DNA of 37,720 nt, taken from positions 1 through 37,720 of the forward strand of contig CAMOQF010000009.1 of assembly GCA_946622645.1 (NCBI GenBank), read 5' to 3'. The notes under the pieces were generated by a model. The model searched no databases. It worked only from the letters and a program-made list of their open reading frames with translations, and had not been told where the DNA came from. How positions within the stretch are numbered: the stretch's first letter is position 1; each line of letters opens with the position of its first letter. The DNA is from an uncultured Blautia sp. (GTDB taxonomy: Bacteria > Bacillota > Clostridia > Lachnospirales > Lachnospiraceae). The position numbers and the translations under genes are program-made. Positions 7,820 through 16,924 of the stretch are shown in pieces.

Positions 7820-8377
7820 TCAGGCGCGGGACAGATATTCTCCTGTCCGGGTGTCGATCTTTAACTTGTCACCCGTGTTGACAAACAGCGGGACCATGAC
7901 CTGCGCGCCGGTCTCGACGGTAGCCGGTTTGGTAGCGCCCTGTGCGGTGTTGCCGGCAAATCCGGGCTCTGTCTCGGTGACTTCCAGTTCCACAAAGAGA
8001 GGCGGCTCGATGGCAAACACATTGCCGTTGTAGGAGCAGATCTTGACGACCTCGTTCTCTTTGACAAACTTTAAGGAATCTCCTACCTGATCCTTGGTTA
8101 ATGCGATCTGATCGTAGGTCTCGTTGTTCATGAAATTGAAGAACTCGCCATCGTCATAAAGATAGCTCATGTCGACCTTTTCGATCCTGGCCTGCGGAAA
8201 TTTTTCCGTGGGACGGAAGGATTTTTCAAGGACTGCTCCTGTGATGATGTTTTTGTATTTGGTTCTGACAAAAGCAGCTCCCTTTCCGGGTTTTACGTGC
8301 TGAAATTCTACGATCTGGCAAACATTGCCGTCAATCTCAAGCGTGATGCCGTTTTTAAAATCGCCTGCAGAGATCAT
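7820..8377 (-). CDS. efp: Elongation factor P
   Basis: A full-length 185-residue EF-P with three beta-barrel domains. It binds between the ribosomal P and E sites and relieves stalling at polyproline. [17 protein letters not shown] opens domain I, and the tip loop [10 protein letters not shown] holds the lysine (K32) that is modified in many bacteria. The C-terminal [31 protein letters not shown] is the conserved OB-like end. The ATG at 8377 has AAGGAGG nine bases upstream. No EF-P modification gene is seen here. Its stop codon is almost directly followed by the TPP riboswitch, so the efp transcript may end at the riboswitch terminator. Confidence 0.97.
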   Translation of the reverse strand: MISAGDFKNGITLEIDGNVCQIVEFQHVKPGKGAAFVRTKYKNIITGAVLEKSFRPTEKFPQARIEKVDMSYLYDDGEFFNFMNNETYDQIALTKDQVGDSLKFVKENEVVKICSYNGNVFAIEPPLFVELEVTETEPGFAGNTAQGATKPATVETGAQVMVPLFVNTGDKLKIDTRTGEYLSRA

Positions 8378-8416
8378 TGTAAGAGTCCTCCTTATTATAC
8401 TGCATATATTGTTATC

Positions 8417-8445
8417 ATCTTACCCCAGAAAGAGGGTTTTTTCAA
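8417..8445 (-). promoter_or_regulatory. Likely promoter of efp
   Basis: The minus strand has TTGAAA (8440-8445), 17 bases, then TAAGAT (8417-8422), giving a leader of about 33 bases. The -35 overlaps the aroK stop codon. The -10 match is only 4 of 6. Confidence 0.4.
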
Positions 8446-8963
8446 CTGTTTTTTTCGACAGCATCCAGTTTTTGGCGGATCTCGCTCACCAGATCCTCAA
8501 AGGAATGGACGCCCGTCTCCACCACGATATCGGCAAAGCCCGCATAGACAGGATCCCGCTGTTTTAACAGCTTGGAGATCTTGTCATCATGGTCATCCCC
8601 CTCCAGAAGCGGGTTGGCATTGTCTTTCAGGCGCTTCTTCAGCGTCTCATAGGAGCCCTTGATATAGATCACGGTACCGAGCTCCGGTATGTACTTCTGG
8701 TTCTGTTCCTGCATGGGAAGGCCCGCGCCGAGCGAGATCACCTTTCTGTCGGGATCCGCCGCCAGCTCCTTGATGGTCATTGTTTCCAGCGCACGGTAAT
8801 AAGGCTCTCCGAAGCGCTGAAAGATCTCTTTTAACGGCATGTTCAGTTTTTTCTGGATCGATCTGTCCACATCCACGAAGGGAAGGCCCAGCTCCTTCGA
8901 AATCTGTTTGCCTACTCTCGTCTTACCGCATCCCATGAATCCGATAAATACGATATGGTTCAT
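8442..8963 (-). CDS. aroK: Shikimate kinase, with divergent motifs
   Basis: A 173-residue P-loop kinase expected to phosphorylate shikimate in chorismate synthesis. Walker A is GFMGCGKT (8-15), the FVDVD motif gives D31/D33, the shikimate-contact arginine is in EPYYRALE (R57), and QRDPVYAGFAD supplies the later arginine (R136). Two usual family motifs differ: the GGG loop reads LGAGLP (G79-A80-G81), and the lid RPLL reads NPLL (N117). The length and remaining motifs fit AroK, and it sits in the YqeG-AroK-EF-P order seen in related Clostridia. The start overlaps the YqeG stop as ATGA. Function as shikimate kinase is likely but should be regarded as unproven because of the altered residues. Confidence 0.82.
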   Translation of the reverse strand: MNHIVFIGFMGCGKTRVGKQISKELGLPFVDVDRSIQKKLNMPLKEIFQRFGEPYYRALETMTIKELAADPDRKVISLGAGLPMQEQNQKYIPELGTVIYIKGSYETLKKRLKDNANPLLEGDDHDDKISKLLKQRDPVYAGFADIVVETGVHSFEDLVSEIRQKLDAVEKNS

Positions 8964-9463
8964 AAATTGCCTCTCTCCTTTCTGTAGAAGTAAAGAACAA
9001 TCTTTTCAAGATACCGTTTGAATACGATCTGGATCTCCTCCTTCGGATGGATCGGCTTTACCAGGATATTGCGGATGCCTGCCCGTTTTGCGCCCCAGAC
9101 ATCCGTGAACAGCTGGTCTCCGATAAACACTGTGTTGCCGGTATCCGTTCCAAGGAGTTCCATGGCTTTCTGATAGCCTTTCACAGAAGGCTTGCCTGCT
9201 TTTTCGATAAAATGTTCCCTGACCGCCTTGCTGAAAGGTTCCACCCTCTCCCGGTCGTTGTTGGAGATGAAACAGCTCTTAAAGCCGATCTTTTTCAGCC
9301 GGTCGAACAGCTCGACAGCTCTTTTGTCCGCAGGAGCCCCGTGAGGCACCAGGGTGTTGTCGATGTCAAACAGAAGACCCCGGAAGCCTTCCCGGTACAG
9401 GGCTTCGTAATCGACCGAATAGGCGGAATCCAGATATTCGTCCGGAAAAAAACGTTCAAACAT
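8960..9463 (-). CDS. yqeG: YqeG-family HAD-IIIA phosphatase
   Basis: A 167-residue HAD-superfamily protein. The nucleophile motif is GLLFDIDNTLVPHG (DxDNTL), the second motif SCFISNN, and the metal motif FIGDQLFTDVWGAKRAGI. YqeG proteins are related to phosphatidylglycerophosphate phosphatases; the substrate in Firmicutes is not settled to my knowledge. The track starts at 9574, but that upstream part is out-of-frame citrate synthase sequence. The ATG at 9463 with GGAGAG upstream gives the normal family N terminus MFERFFPDEYLDSAY. It begins two bases after the citrate synthase stop and overlaps aroK by ATGA, so it is co-translated with both. Confidence 0.88.
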   Translation of the reverse strand: MFERFFPDEYLDSAYSVDYEALYREGFRGLLFDIDNTLVPHGAPADKRAVELFDRLKKIGFKSCFISNNDRERVEPFSKAVREHFIEKAGKPSVKGYQKAMELLGTDTGNTVFIGDQLFTDVWGAKRAGIRNILVKPIHPKEEIQIVFKRYLEKIVLYFYRKERGNL

Positions 9464-9465
9464 AT

Positions 9466-10830
9466 CTATCTCTCCGCGATGGGAACATACTCCGCCGGCG
9501 GAAGCACATTCATATAGGCCGGACGGATGATCTTGTCCGTATTGATCAGTTCCTCCATACGGTGGGCGCTCCATCCGACGATACGCGCCACCGCGAACAT
9601 TGGCGTATAAAGCTCCAGCGGAAGATCCAGCATGCTGTAGACGAATCCGCTGTAAAAGTCCACATTGGCACTTACGCCCTTGTAGATGCGCCTCTCCTCG
9701 GCGATCACTTTGGGGGCAAGCCTTTCCACTGCAGCGTAGAGCTGATAATCCTTGACGCGGCCTTTTTCTTTGGCAAGAGAGGCTACAAAGCTTTTTAAGA
9801 CCTCCGCTCTGGGGTCAGACACCGAATAAATGGCGTGTCCCATGCCGTAGATCAGGCCTCTTCTGTCAAAGGCTTCCTTGTGCAGAAGTCTGCGGAGATA
9901 ATCCTTGATGGCGTCTTCGTCCGCCCAGTCCTTGAGCTCGCGCTGCATATCCTGGAACATCTTGACCACTTTTATGTTGGCCCCGCCATGCTTAGGACCT
10001 TTCAGGGAGCCCAGGGCCGCCGCGATGGCGGAGTATGTGTCGGTTCCGGAAGAAGAAACCACGTGGGTCGTAAACGAAGAGTTGTTGCCGCCGCCGTGCT
10101 CCATGTGCAGGATCAGCGAAAGATCCAGGATACGGGATTCGAGGGACGTATATTTTTTATCCGGGCGCAGCATACGAAGGATGTTTTCCGCCGTGGAAAG
10201 ACCTCGTTTGGGATTGTGAATGTAGAGGCTCTTTCCTTTTTCATAATGATTATACGCGTGATATCCATAGACGGACAAAAGCGGAAAGACACTGATCAGG
10301 TTCAGGCTCTGCCGAAGCACGTTCGCAAGCGAGATGTCGTCCGGATTGCGGTCATAACAGTAGAGCGTCAGGACGCTCCTCGAGAGAGCGTTCATGATGT
10401 CTCTGGAGGGTGCCTTCATGATAACGTCGCGGACAAAGTTTTTGGGCAGGGTCCTCTGGTCCTCCAGCTGCGTGCAGAAAAGCGAAAGCTGGTCCTTTGT
10501 CGGCAGTTCTCCGAAAAGCAGCAGGTAGGCCGCTTCCTCAAACCCCAGGCGCGCGTCCTCGATAAAGCCTTTTACAAGCTGTTTGATATCATATCCCCGA
10601 TAGGACAGGCTGCCGGCGCAGGGAACGCTTTTTCCGTTCTCGTCTATGCGGGTCGCCTGTACGTTGGAAATCTGCGTCAGTCCTGTCAGGACGCCTTTTC
10701 CGTTGATGTCGCGGAGTCCTCTTTTGACGTCGTATTTTTCATACAGCGACTGGTCCAGCGTGCTGTTCCGTTGACAGATGGCTGTCAGCTTTTCGATCTC
10801 GGGTGTCACCTTCATATTAAATCCGCCCAT
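9466..10830 (-). CDS. gltA: Citrate synthase
   Basis: A 454-residue citrate (Si)-synthase-type enzyme condensing oxaloacetate and acetyl-CoA. The catalytic residues are visible: histidines in GPKHGGAN (H281) and GMGHAIYSVSDPRA (H332), and the aspartate in ANVDFYSGFVY (D391). LHMEHGGGNNSSFTTHVVSSSGTD is typical of the clostridial version. The start ATG at 10830 has AGGAGAGGG upstream; an internal ATG at 10815 is possible. It lies between alaA and yqeG with short gaps. With gdhA and alaA next door, its likely role is the oxidative half-pathway to 2-oxoglutarate for glutamate synthesis; aconitase and isocitrate dehydrogenase genes are not in the window. Confidence 0.94.
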   Translation of the reverse strand: MGGFNMKVTPEIEKLTAICQRNSTLDQSLYEKYDVKRGLRDINGKGVLTGLTQISNVQATRIDENGKSVPCAGSLSYRGYDIKQLVKGFIEDARLGFEEAAYLLLFGELPTKDQLSLFCTQLEDQRTLPKNFVRDVIMKAPSRDIMNALSRSVLTLYCYDRNPDDISLANVLRQSLNLISVFPLLSVYGYHAYNHYEKGKSLYIHNPKRGLSTAENILRMLRPDKKYTSLESRILDLSLILHMEHGGGNNSSFTTHVVSSSGTDTYSAIAAALGSLKGPKHGGANIKVVKMFQDMQRELKDWADEDAIKDYLRRLLHKEAFDRRGLIYGMGHAIYSVSDPRAEVLKSFVASLAKEKGRVKDYQLYAAVERLAPKVIAEERRIYKGVSANVDFYSGFVYSMLDLPLELYTPMFAVARIVGWSAHRMEELINTDKIIRPAYMNVLPPAEYVPIAER

Positions 10831-10854
10831 GGAAAGCCCCCTCTCCTGTATTTA

Positions 10855-12072
10855 TTATCTCTGATGATAGGTGCGTAAAAAGTCTTTCAGTTTACCGATG
10901 GCCTTGTCAAGGACGCGTACATTCGGAAGATACACGACCCTGAAATGATCCGGCTCCATCCAGTTGAATCCTTTGCCGGGCACGATGAGGACCTGTTTTT
11001 CATGCAGGAAATCCAGTGCGAACTGTTCGTCGTCCGTGATGGAAAACTTTTTGGTGTCCAGCTTCGGGAAGATGTAGAAAGCGGCCTTCGGTTTGACGGC
11101 CGTGATGCCCGGGATGTCGGTCAGGGCTTTATAGACGGCTTCTCTCTGTTCGTAGATCCGTCCGCCGGGCTGGATGTATTCGTTTACGCTCTGATAGCCG
11201 CCGAGAGCCGTCTGTACGATGGACTGGGCCGGCACGTTGGAACAAAGACGCATGGACGAAAGCATGTTCAGTCCTTCTATATAACCCTTTGCGATCTTCT
11301 TGGGTCCGGAAAGGACCATCCAGCCGATCCGGAAGCCTGCGATCATATGCGACTTGGAAAGGCCCGAGAAGGTCACGCAGAAAACATCCGGCGCAAGCGC
11401 GGCGATGGAAGTATGCTGATACTGGTCCATGACCAGACGGTCGTAGATCTCGTCGCTGAAGATGATCAGCTCGTGCTCCCGGGCGATCTGCACGATCTGC
11501 TCCAGAAGATCCCTGGGGTAGACGGCGCCGGTGGGATTGTTGGGGTTGATGATGACGATGGCTTTGGTCCTGTCCGTGATCTTGCTTCGGATGTCGTCAA
11601 GATCCGGGAACCATTCCGCCTCTTCGTCACAGATATAATGTACGACCTTGCCTCCTGCCAGGGTGGCGGTGGCTGTCCACAGAGGATAGTCCGGCGCGGG
11701 GATCAGAATCTCGTCTCCGTTGTCCAGGAGCGCCTGCATACAGAGATTTATGAGCTCGCTCACTCCGTTCCCCGTGTAGATGTCGCTCATGGTCACGCCG
11801 GGGATGCCCCGGAGCTGGCAGTACTGCATGACTGCCTTCCGGGCGGAGAAGATGCCCTTTGAATCGGAATACCCCTGGGAGGAACGGATGTTGCTCAGCA
11901 TATCAAGGATGACCTCCTGCGGGGCGGAGAAGCCAAACGGGGCCGGATTGCCGATGTTGAGCTTCAGCACTTCCATGCCGTCCTCTTCCATGCGGCTCGC
12001 CTCATCCACGACAGGTCCTCTGACATCATAGAGCACATTGTCCAGCTTGGTCGATTTTTCAAATTTTCTCAT
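10855..12072 (-). CDS. alaA: Alanine aminotransferase (AlaA/YfbQ-type class I aminotransferase)
   Basis: A 405-residue fold-type I PLP enzyme. It resembles E. coli AlaA over its length, including EKSTKLDNVLYDVRGPV at the N terminus, LNIGNPAPFGF, IINPNNPTGAVY and the VPAQ-IVQTALGGYQSV region. The PLP lysine is in SGLSKSHMIAGFRIGW (K240). The expected reaction is glutamate plus pyruvate to 2-oxoglutarate plus alanine. The start has AGGAGG about eleven bases upstream. It is the first gene of the minus-strand run into citrate synthase and is divergent from gdhA, which makes the glutamate it would use. No convincing promoter was found for it in the 149-base divergent gap. Confidence 0.9.
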   Translation of the reverse strand: MRKFEKSTKLDNVLYDVRGPVVDEASRMEEDGMEVLKLNIGNPAPFGFSAPQEVILDMLSNIRSSQGYSDSKGIFSARKAVMQYCQLRGIPGVTMSDIYTGNGVSELINLCMQALLDNGDEILIPAPDYPLWTATATLAGGKVVHYICDEEAEWFPDLDDIRSKITDRTKAIVIINPNNPTGAVYPRDLLEQIVQIAREHELIIFSDEIYDRLVMDQYQHTSIAALAPDVFCVTFSGLSKSHMIAGFRIGWMVLSGPKKIAKGYIEGLNMLSSMRLCSNVPAQSIVQTALGGYQSVNEYIQPGGRIYEQREAVYKALTDIPGITAVKPKAAFYIFPKLDTKKFSITDDEQFALDFLHEKQVLIVPGKGFNWMEPDHFRVVYLPNVRVLDKAIGKLKDFLRTYHQR

Positions 12073-12173
12073 AAAACATATCGCCTCCTTTGCCTATTTT
12101 CTCATAAACAGGCGTTTTTCGCAAGTCCGGCAAAAAAAATAAAAAAACACTTTTCTTTTGTAACGCTTTAGTG

Positions 12174-12179
12174 TATAAT
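12174..12179 (+). promoter_or_regulatory. Candidate -10 element of gdhA
   Basis: TATAAT lies 43 bases before the gdhA ATG. The -35 position 17 bases up (TTTTCT) is a poor match, so the promoter may need an activator, or the call may be wrong. Confidence 0.35.
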
Positions 12180-12206
12180 AGCACCGAATTGAAACAGCAC
12201 AGATAA

Positions 12207-13556
<1,350 letters not shown>

Positions 13557-13579
13557 TATTTCTTCTCATCAATTCAGAA

Positions 13580-13612
13580 CGGGCTGCCGTGTATCCGGCA
13601 GCCCGCTTTTTT
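13580..13612 (+). terminator. Intrinsic terminator of gdhA
   Basis: A 10-bp perfect stem CGGGCTGCCG/CGGCAGCCCG with a 6-base loop is followed by CTTTTTT. It works for the plus strand only; the minus strand lacks a T run after the stem. Confidence 0.93.
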
Positions 13613-13657
13613 GTGATCCGTTCGGTTCAGAAACCTCTTCGATCCATATGTATATAT

Positions 13658-14107
13658 TCAGTTCATGAACTTTTTCAGCTCATCCATGAAGGTGCTGACA
13701 TCTTTGAATTCCCGGTAGACGGACGCAAACCGGACATAAGCCACGGGATCCAGGTTTCTCAGATGTTCCATGACGATATCCCCGATCTTGCTGCTCGCGA
13801 TCTCTTTTTCCTCCTCGTGAAAGATCCTTCCTTCGATGGAGTCGATCATCTCTTCTATCTTCTCCACAGAGATGGGCCTTTTATAACACGCCCGAAGCAC
13901 GCCGTCCTGAATCTTGGACCGGCTGTACTGCTCTCTTGTCTGGTCTTTTTTGATCACAGTGAGCGGAATGGTCTCCACCTTCTCGTAGGTGGTGAACCTT
14001 CTTCCACAGGAATCGCACACCCTGCGGCGGCGTATGGAGTTGGTATCCTCCACCGGTCTTGAATCCGCCACCCTGGTATTCTCCTTATTGCAAAACGGAC
14101 ATCTCAT
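13658..14107 (-). CDS. nrdR: Transcriptional repressor NrdR
   Basis: A 149-residue repressor of ribonucleotide reductase genes. The N-terminal zinc ribbon has MRCPFC (C3, C6) and CDSCGRRF (C31, C34), and the following ATP-cone domain (about 49-139) senses ATP/dATP. The length equals the family norm. The ATG at 14107 has AGAGG upstream, and a good promoter lies about 50 bases away. It converges on gdhA across the gdhA terminator, and no terminator of its own is visible. No ribonucleotide reductase gene is in the window, so its targets are elsewhere. Confidence 0.97.
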   Translation of the reverse strand: MRCPFCNKENTRVADSRPVEDTNSIRRRRVCDSCGRRFTTYEKVETIPLTVIKKDQTREQYSRSKIQDGVLRACYKRPISVEKIEEMIDSIEGRIFHEEEKEIASSKIGDIVMEHLRNLDPVAYVRFASVYREFKDVSTFMDELKKFMN

Positions 14108-14155
14108 GTCGATTTAACCTCTTTTCCCCCTGCATTTTTACAGTTTACATAAGGT

Positions 14156-14184
14156 AGTATATCCGCTTTTTTTCCACTTGTAAA
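14156..14184 (-). promoter_or_regulatory. SigA-type promoter of nrdR
   Basis: The minus strand has TTTACA (14179-14184), 17 bases, then TATACT (14156-14161). It is divergent from the lipid kinase promoter about 80 bases away. Confidence 0.7.
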
Positions 14185-14265
14185 CGAAAAAAACCGCCGT
14201 TTTCCGCAGGTTTTTATGCAAAACCAAAAAAATAATAATTCATTAACATTTTTTTAAAATTGTGT

Positions 14266-14294
14266 TTTACAAATCTGGATCCCGGTGCTATGAT
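14266..14294 (+). promoter_or_regulatory. Extended -10 promoter of the lipid kinase-PAP2 unit
   Basis: TTTACA (14266-14271), 17 bases, then TATGAT (14289-14294) preceded by TGC (extended -10). The leader is about 22 bases and contains the ribosome site. Confidence 0.72.
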
Positions 14295-14323
14295 AGTGCT
14301 GTCTGAATCCGGAGGAAAAGAGA

Positions 14324-15238
14324 ATGTACCATTTTATCATCAATCCCAATTCGCGTTCCGGGCAGGGAGAACTGATCTGGCAGCAGATCAAAGCCAGGCT
14401 TGAGCAGGAAAAGATCCCGTACAAAGCGTATAAAACCGGATATCCGGGCCATGACGCCCGGCTTGCGGCCATGATCACAGCCGAGAATGAAAACCCCACC
14501 ATCATCGTGATGGGAGGCGACGGTACCATTCACGGCGTCCTGACCGGCATCCGTGATCTGGACCGGGTCGTATTCGGCTTTATCCCGACAGGCTCCGGCA
14601 ATGATTTCTGCCGCGGTATGGGGATCCCGCACGATGCGATGCGCGCTTATGACAATATCATGCACTGTACTTCTCCTTCTCTTCTGGACGTACCTTATGT
14701 AAAGTCCGAAAGAAGAAACCAGCGCTTCGGCATCAGCGCCGGCATCGGTTACGATGCCGCGGTCTGCCACGAGGTCGCTTCCTCTCCGGCCAAGGATATC
14801 CTGAACAGGCTTCATCTTGGAAAGCTTGTCTATCTGGCGGTCGCGCTCAAACAGATCCTGTTCCTGACGCCTCGCAGCGCCAGTCTCGTTCTGGACGGGA
14901 ACCGCAGGTTCCGCTATCAGAAAATGTACTTTGCCGCCGTGATGAACCAGAAATACGAGGGAGGCGGCTTCAAATTCTGTCCGGAAGCCCTCACGGACGA
15001 CGGCCTGCTGGATGTGATCGTCGTGGAAGGTCTTTCAAGACTCCGCATCCTGGTCTCTCTTCCGAGCGCCTTCTGGGGCGGCCATGTAAAGATACCCGGG
15101 ATCCATGTATTCCAGTGCAGAAAAGCCGACATTTCCTGCAGCAGCCCTATGGCGGTCCACCTGGACGGCGAAGCCGCCGGGGTCCGGAAAAAGCTTTCCG
15201 TTCGTCTTGAACCTCAGAAAATAAAAATTCTATTATAA
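14324..15238 (+). CDS. Diacylglycerol/lipid kinase, YegS/BmrU/DgkB type
   Basis: A 304-residue DAGK-catalytic-domain protein that probably phosphorylates diacylglycerol or a related lipid at the membrane face. It shows FIINPNSRSGQG at the N terminus, the nucleotide-binding VMGGDGTIHGV (about 64-74), FIPTGSGNDFCRG, GISAGIGYDAAV, and the C-terminal PEALTDDGLLDVIVV and VHLDGEAAG motifs of the fold. It has no membrane segment. The ATG has GGAGG eight bases upstream. A PAP2-family membrane protein follows after 26 bases, so the pair could act on opposite sides of one lipid phosphorylation step. The exact lipid is not predictable. Confidence 0.88.
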   Translation: MYHFIINPNSRSGQGELIWQQIKARLEQEKIPYKAYKTGYPGHDARLAAMITAENENPTIIVMGGDGTIHGVLTGIRDLDRVVFGFIPTGSGNDFCRGMGIPHDAMRAYDNIMHCTSPSLLDVPYVKSERRNQRFGISAGIGYDAAVCHEVASSPAKDILNRLHLGKLVYLAVALKQILFLTPRSASLVLDGNRRFRYQKMYFAAVMNQKYEGGGFKFCPEALTDDGLLDVIVVEGLSRLRILVSLPSAFWGGHVKIPGIHVFQCRKADISCSSPMAVHLDGEAAGVRKKLSVRLEPQKIKILL

Positions 15239-15264
15239 TATATTCCTAAGGAGGATGGATTTTT

Positions 15265-15915
15265 TTGGTTTCGTTTATCAACAGATATAAACACGGTTTC
15301 TGGATGTTGTTCTACAGCATTTTCTATATCATCATTTTCCGGTATCTTGAATCACGCTATGTGCCGGTCTACCATGTGGTGCATACGGTCTTCGATGACA
15401 AGATCCCCTTCTGCGAGTTTTTTATCGTGCCCTATATGCTGTGGTTCCCATACATGGTCATCGCGGTCCTTTACTTTATCTTCATCAACAAGGACCGGCA
15501 TGAATATTACCAGCTGGCGTTCAACATGATGATGGGCATGACGGTCTTTCTGATCGTATCCTACCTGTATCCCAATATCCAGCACCTCCGTCCGGAAGTC
15601 CTCCCGCGGGAAAACGTTTTCTCCGATGTGGTGCGCTGGCTGTACTCCACGGATACCCCGACGAACATCCTTCCCAGCATCCACGTGTTCAACTCTCTGG
15701 CGATCCATATGTCCGTTTCCAACTGCAAGGCATTAAGAAAGCACAGAGCGGTCCGCGTCGGTTCGCTGGTCCTCACTGTGCTGATCATTCTGTCCACGAT
15801 GTTTTTAAAGCAGCACTCCGTCATCGACGTGTGCCTGGGCAGCACCCTGGCCCTCTTCGGATATCTTTTCTTCTATCCTGTGCAGGCCAGAGAGCGCTAT
15901 CGGGTCTTCAGTTGA
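15265..15915 (+). CDS. PAP2-family membrane phosphatase (PAP2_3-like)
   Basis: A 216-residue protein with about six membrane segments. The later part has the PAP2 signature pieces LPSIHVFNSLAIHMS (in place of the usual PSGH) and LKQHSVIDVCLG (catalytic histidine and aspartate). This matches the PAP2_3 or inositol-phosphoryl-transfer-like branch better than classic PgpB. The start is TTG at 15265 with AAGGAGG ten bases upstream. An ATG overlapping the Shine-Dalgarno end is in another frame and opens only an 11-codon ORF; seven T residues separate the two. It follows the lipid kinase in one unit. Its end overlaps the glycosyltransferase stop by 8 bases, tail to tail. The lipid substrate is unknown. 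Confidence 0.82.
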   Translation: MVSFINRYKHGFWMLFYSIFYIIIFRYLESRYVPVYHVVHTVFDDKIPFCEFFIVPYMLWFPYMVIAVLYFIFINKDRHEYYQLAFNMMMGMTVFLIVSYLYPNIQHLRPEVLPRENVFSDVVRWLYSTDTPTNILPSIHVFNSLAIHMSVSNCKALRKHRAVRVGSLVLTVLIILSTMFLKQHSVIDVCLGSTLALFGYLFFYPVQARERYRVFS

Positions 15916-16924
15916 ACCCGTAGAATTTCTGGGTCAGGCGGTAAGCGGCCACGGCCACTTTCCTGCCGCTCCTGCCCGGAAGGTTCATCACGCAGCCCAG
16001 AAGGCTGTGCCGCAATTCTTTATAAACCTTGATGTCTTTGCTCCTGATATAATTCAGGAGCTCTTTTTTCTTTTCCAGGTTTTCTTCGGTCCCGGAGCGG
16101 ATCATCATGATGGAAGATACCGTCGTGATGATGTCCAGATAGCTGAACATGTATTTTTTCAGATGCTTGTCGGAGAAATTCCCCTCGCTGTACACATCCA
16201 CCATCCGCTTGTTGACCAGGATCTGCTGGTCGATCCGCCGGATCATGACCGCCTCGTTCACCGACTGGTCTTCACGCCCGATAAAATACCGGTACAGGTC
16301 CACATCCAGATAGTACATAGTACGAACATAGGGAAGAGGCTCATACGCAAACAGATTATCCACGTAGAAAGTGTGTTTCGGCAGTTCCAGCCCGCACTCC
16401 TTCAAAAGCCTGGTCCTGTAGATCAGAGAATGCATCAGAAGATACTTTCCCTTGGGCAGATGGCCCATATCCTTCCAGCCGAAGATCTTCTCCTTGGGGA
16501 AGATGTGGGAAAAGCGCATCACCTTTTTCCGGCTTGCGCCCTGTTTGTCATAGACAAAGTTGGTGATAAACAGATCCACCGTATCCGCGCCGCCCGAAAG
16601 CTCCTCCAGGTGCCTGAGCACCTCCAGGAAAGGTTCCCGGCTCAGCCGGTCATCACTGTCCACCACTTTGAAATAGAGGCCCGTCGCGTTTTTGATGCCT
16701 GTGTTGACGGCTTCTCCATGGCCTCCGTTCTCCTGATGCACTGCTTTCACGATCCCCGGATACTGCTCCGCGTAGGAATCCGCAATGGCGGCGGTTCCGT
16801 CCGTCGACCCATCGTCCACGATGATGATCTCGACCTCATCGCCGCCCACCAGGATGGACTTGATGGCTTTTTCCATATAGGCTTCGGAATTATAACAAGG
16901 GATCGCGACACTTAAAAGCTTCAT
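15908..16924 (-). CDS. Family 2 glycosyltransferase
   Basis: A 338-residue GT-A fold enzyme. The N-terminal domain is typical: SVAIPCYNSEAYMEKAI, the nucleotide-sugar motif IIIVDDGSTDGT, the acceptor-side NGGHGEAVNTGI, and the metal motif KVVDSDDRL. The C-terminal 130 residues are less conserved, and there is no clear membrane segment, only basic residues near the end. Donor and acceptor cannot be told; wall polysaccharide or lipid glycosylation are the usual roles. Its ATG overlaps the mutY stop as ATGA, so it is co-translated with mutY for no obvious functional reason. It meets PAP2 head-on, with no space for a terminator. Confidence 0.85.
   Translation of the reverse strand: MKLLSVAIPCYNSEAYMEKAIKSILVGGDEVEIIIVDDGSTDGTAAIADSYAEQYPGIVKAVHQENGGHGEAVNTGIKNATGLYFKVVDSDDRLSREPFLEVLRHLEELSGGADTVDLFITNFVYDKQGASRKKVMRFSHIFPKEKIFGWKDMGHLPKGKYLLMHSLIYRTRLLKECGLELPKHTFYVDNLFAYEPLPYVRTMYYLDVDLYRYFIGREDQSVNEAVMIRRIDQQILVNKRMVDVYSEGNFSDKHLKKYMFSYLDIITTVSSIMMIRSGTEENLEKKKELLNYIRSKDIKVYKELRHSLLGCVMNLPGRSGRKVAVAAYRLTQKFYGFN

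Noticed and set aside
8394-8399. TATAAT on the minus strand just upstream of efp
   Set aside because: A start site there would fall inside or next to the Shine-Dalgarno, leaving almost no leader; the TTGAAA-17-TAAGAT pair further up is more plausible.
14186-14216. Hairpin with A and T flanks between nrdR and the lipid kinase
   Set aside because: Pairing AAAAACC/GGTTTTT has a loose centre, and both flanking genes start away from it, so there is nothing for it to terminate.
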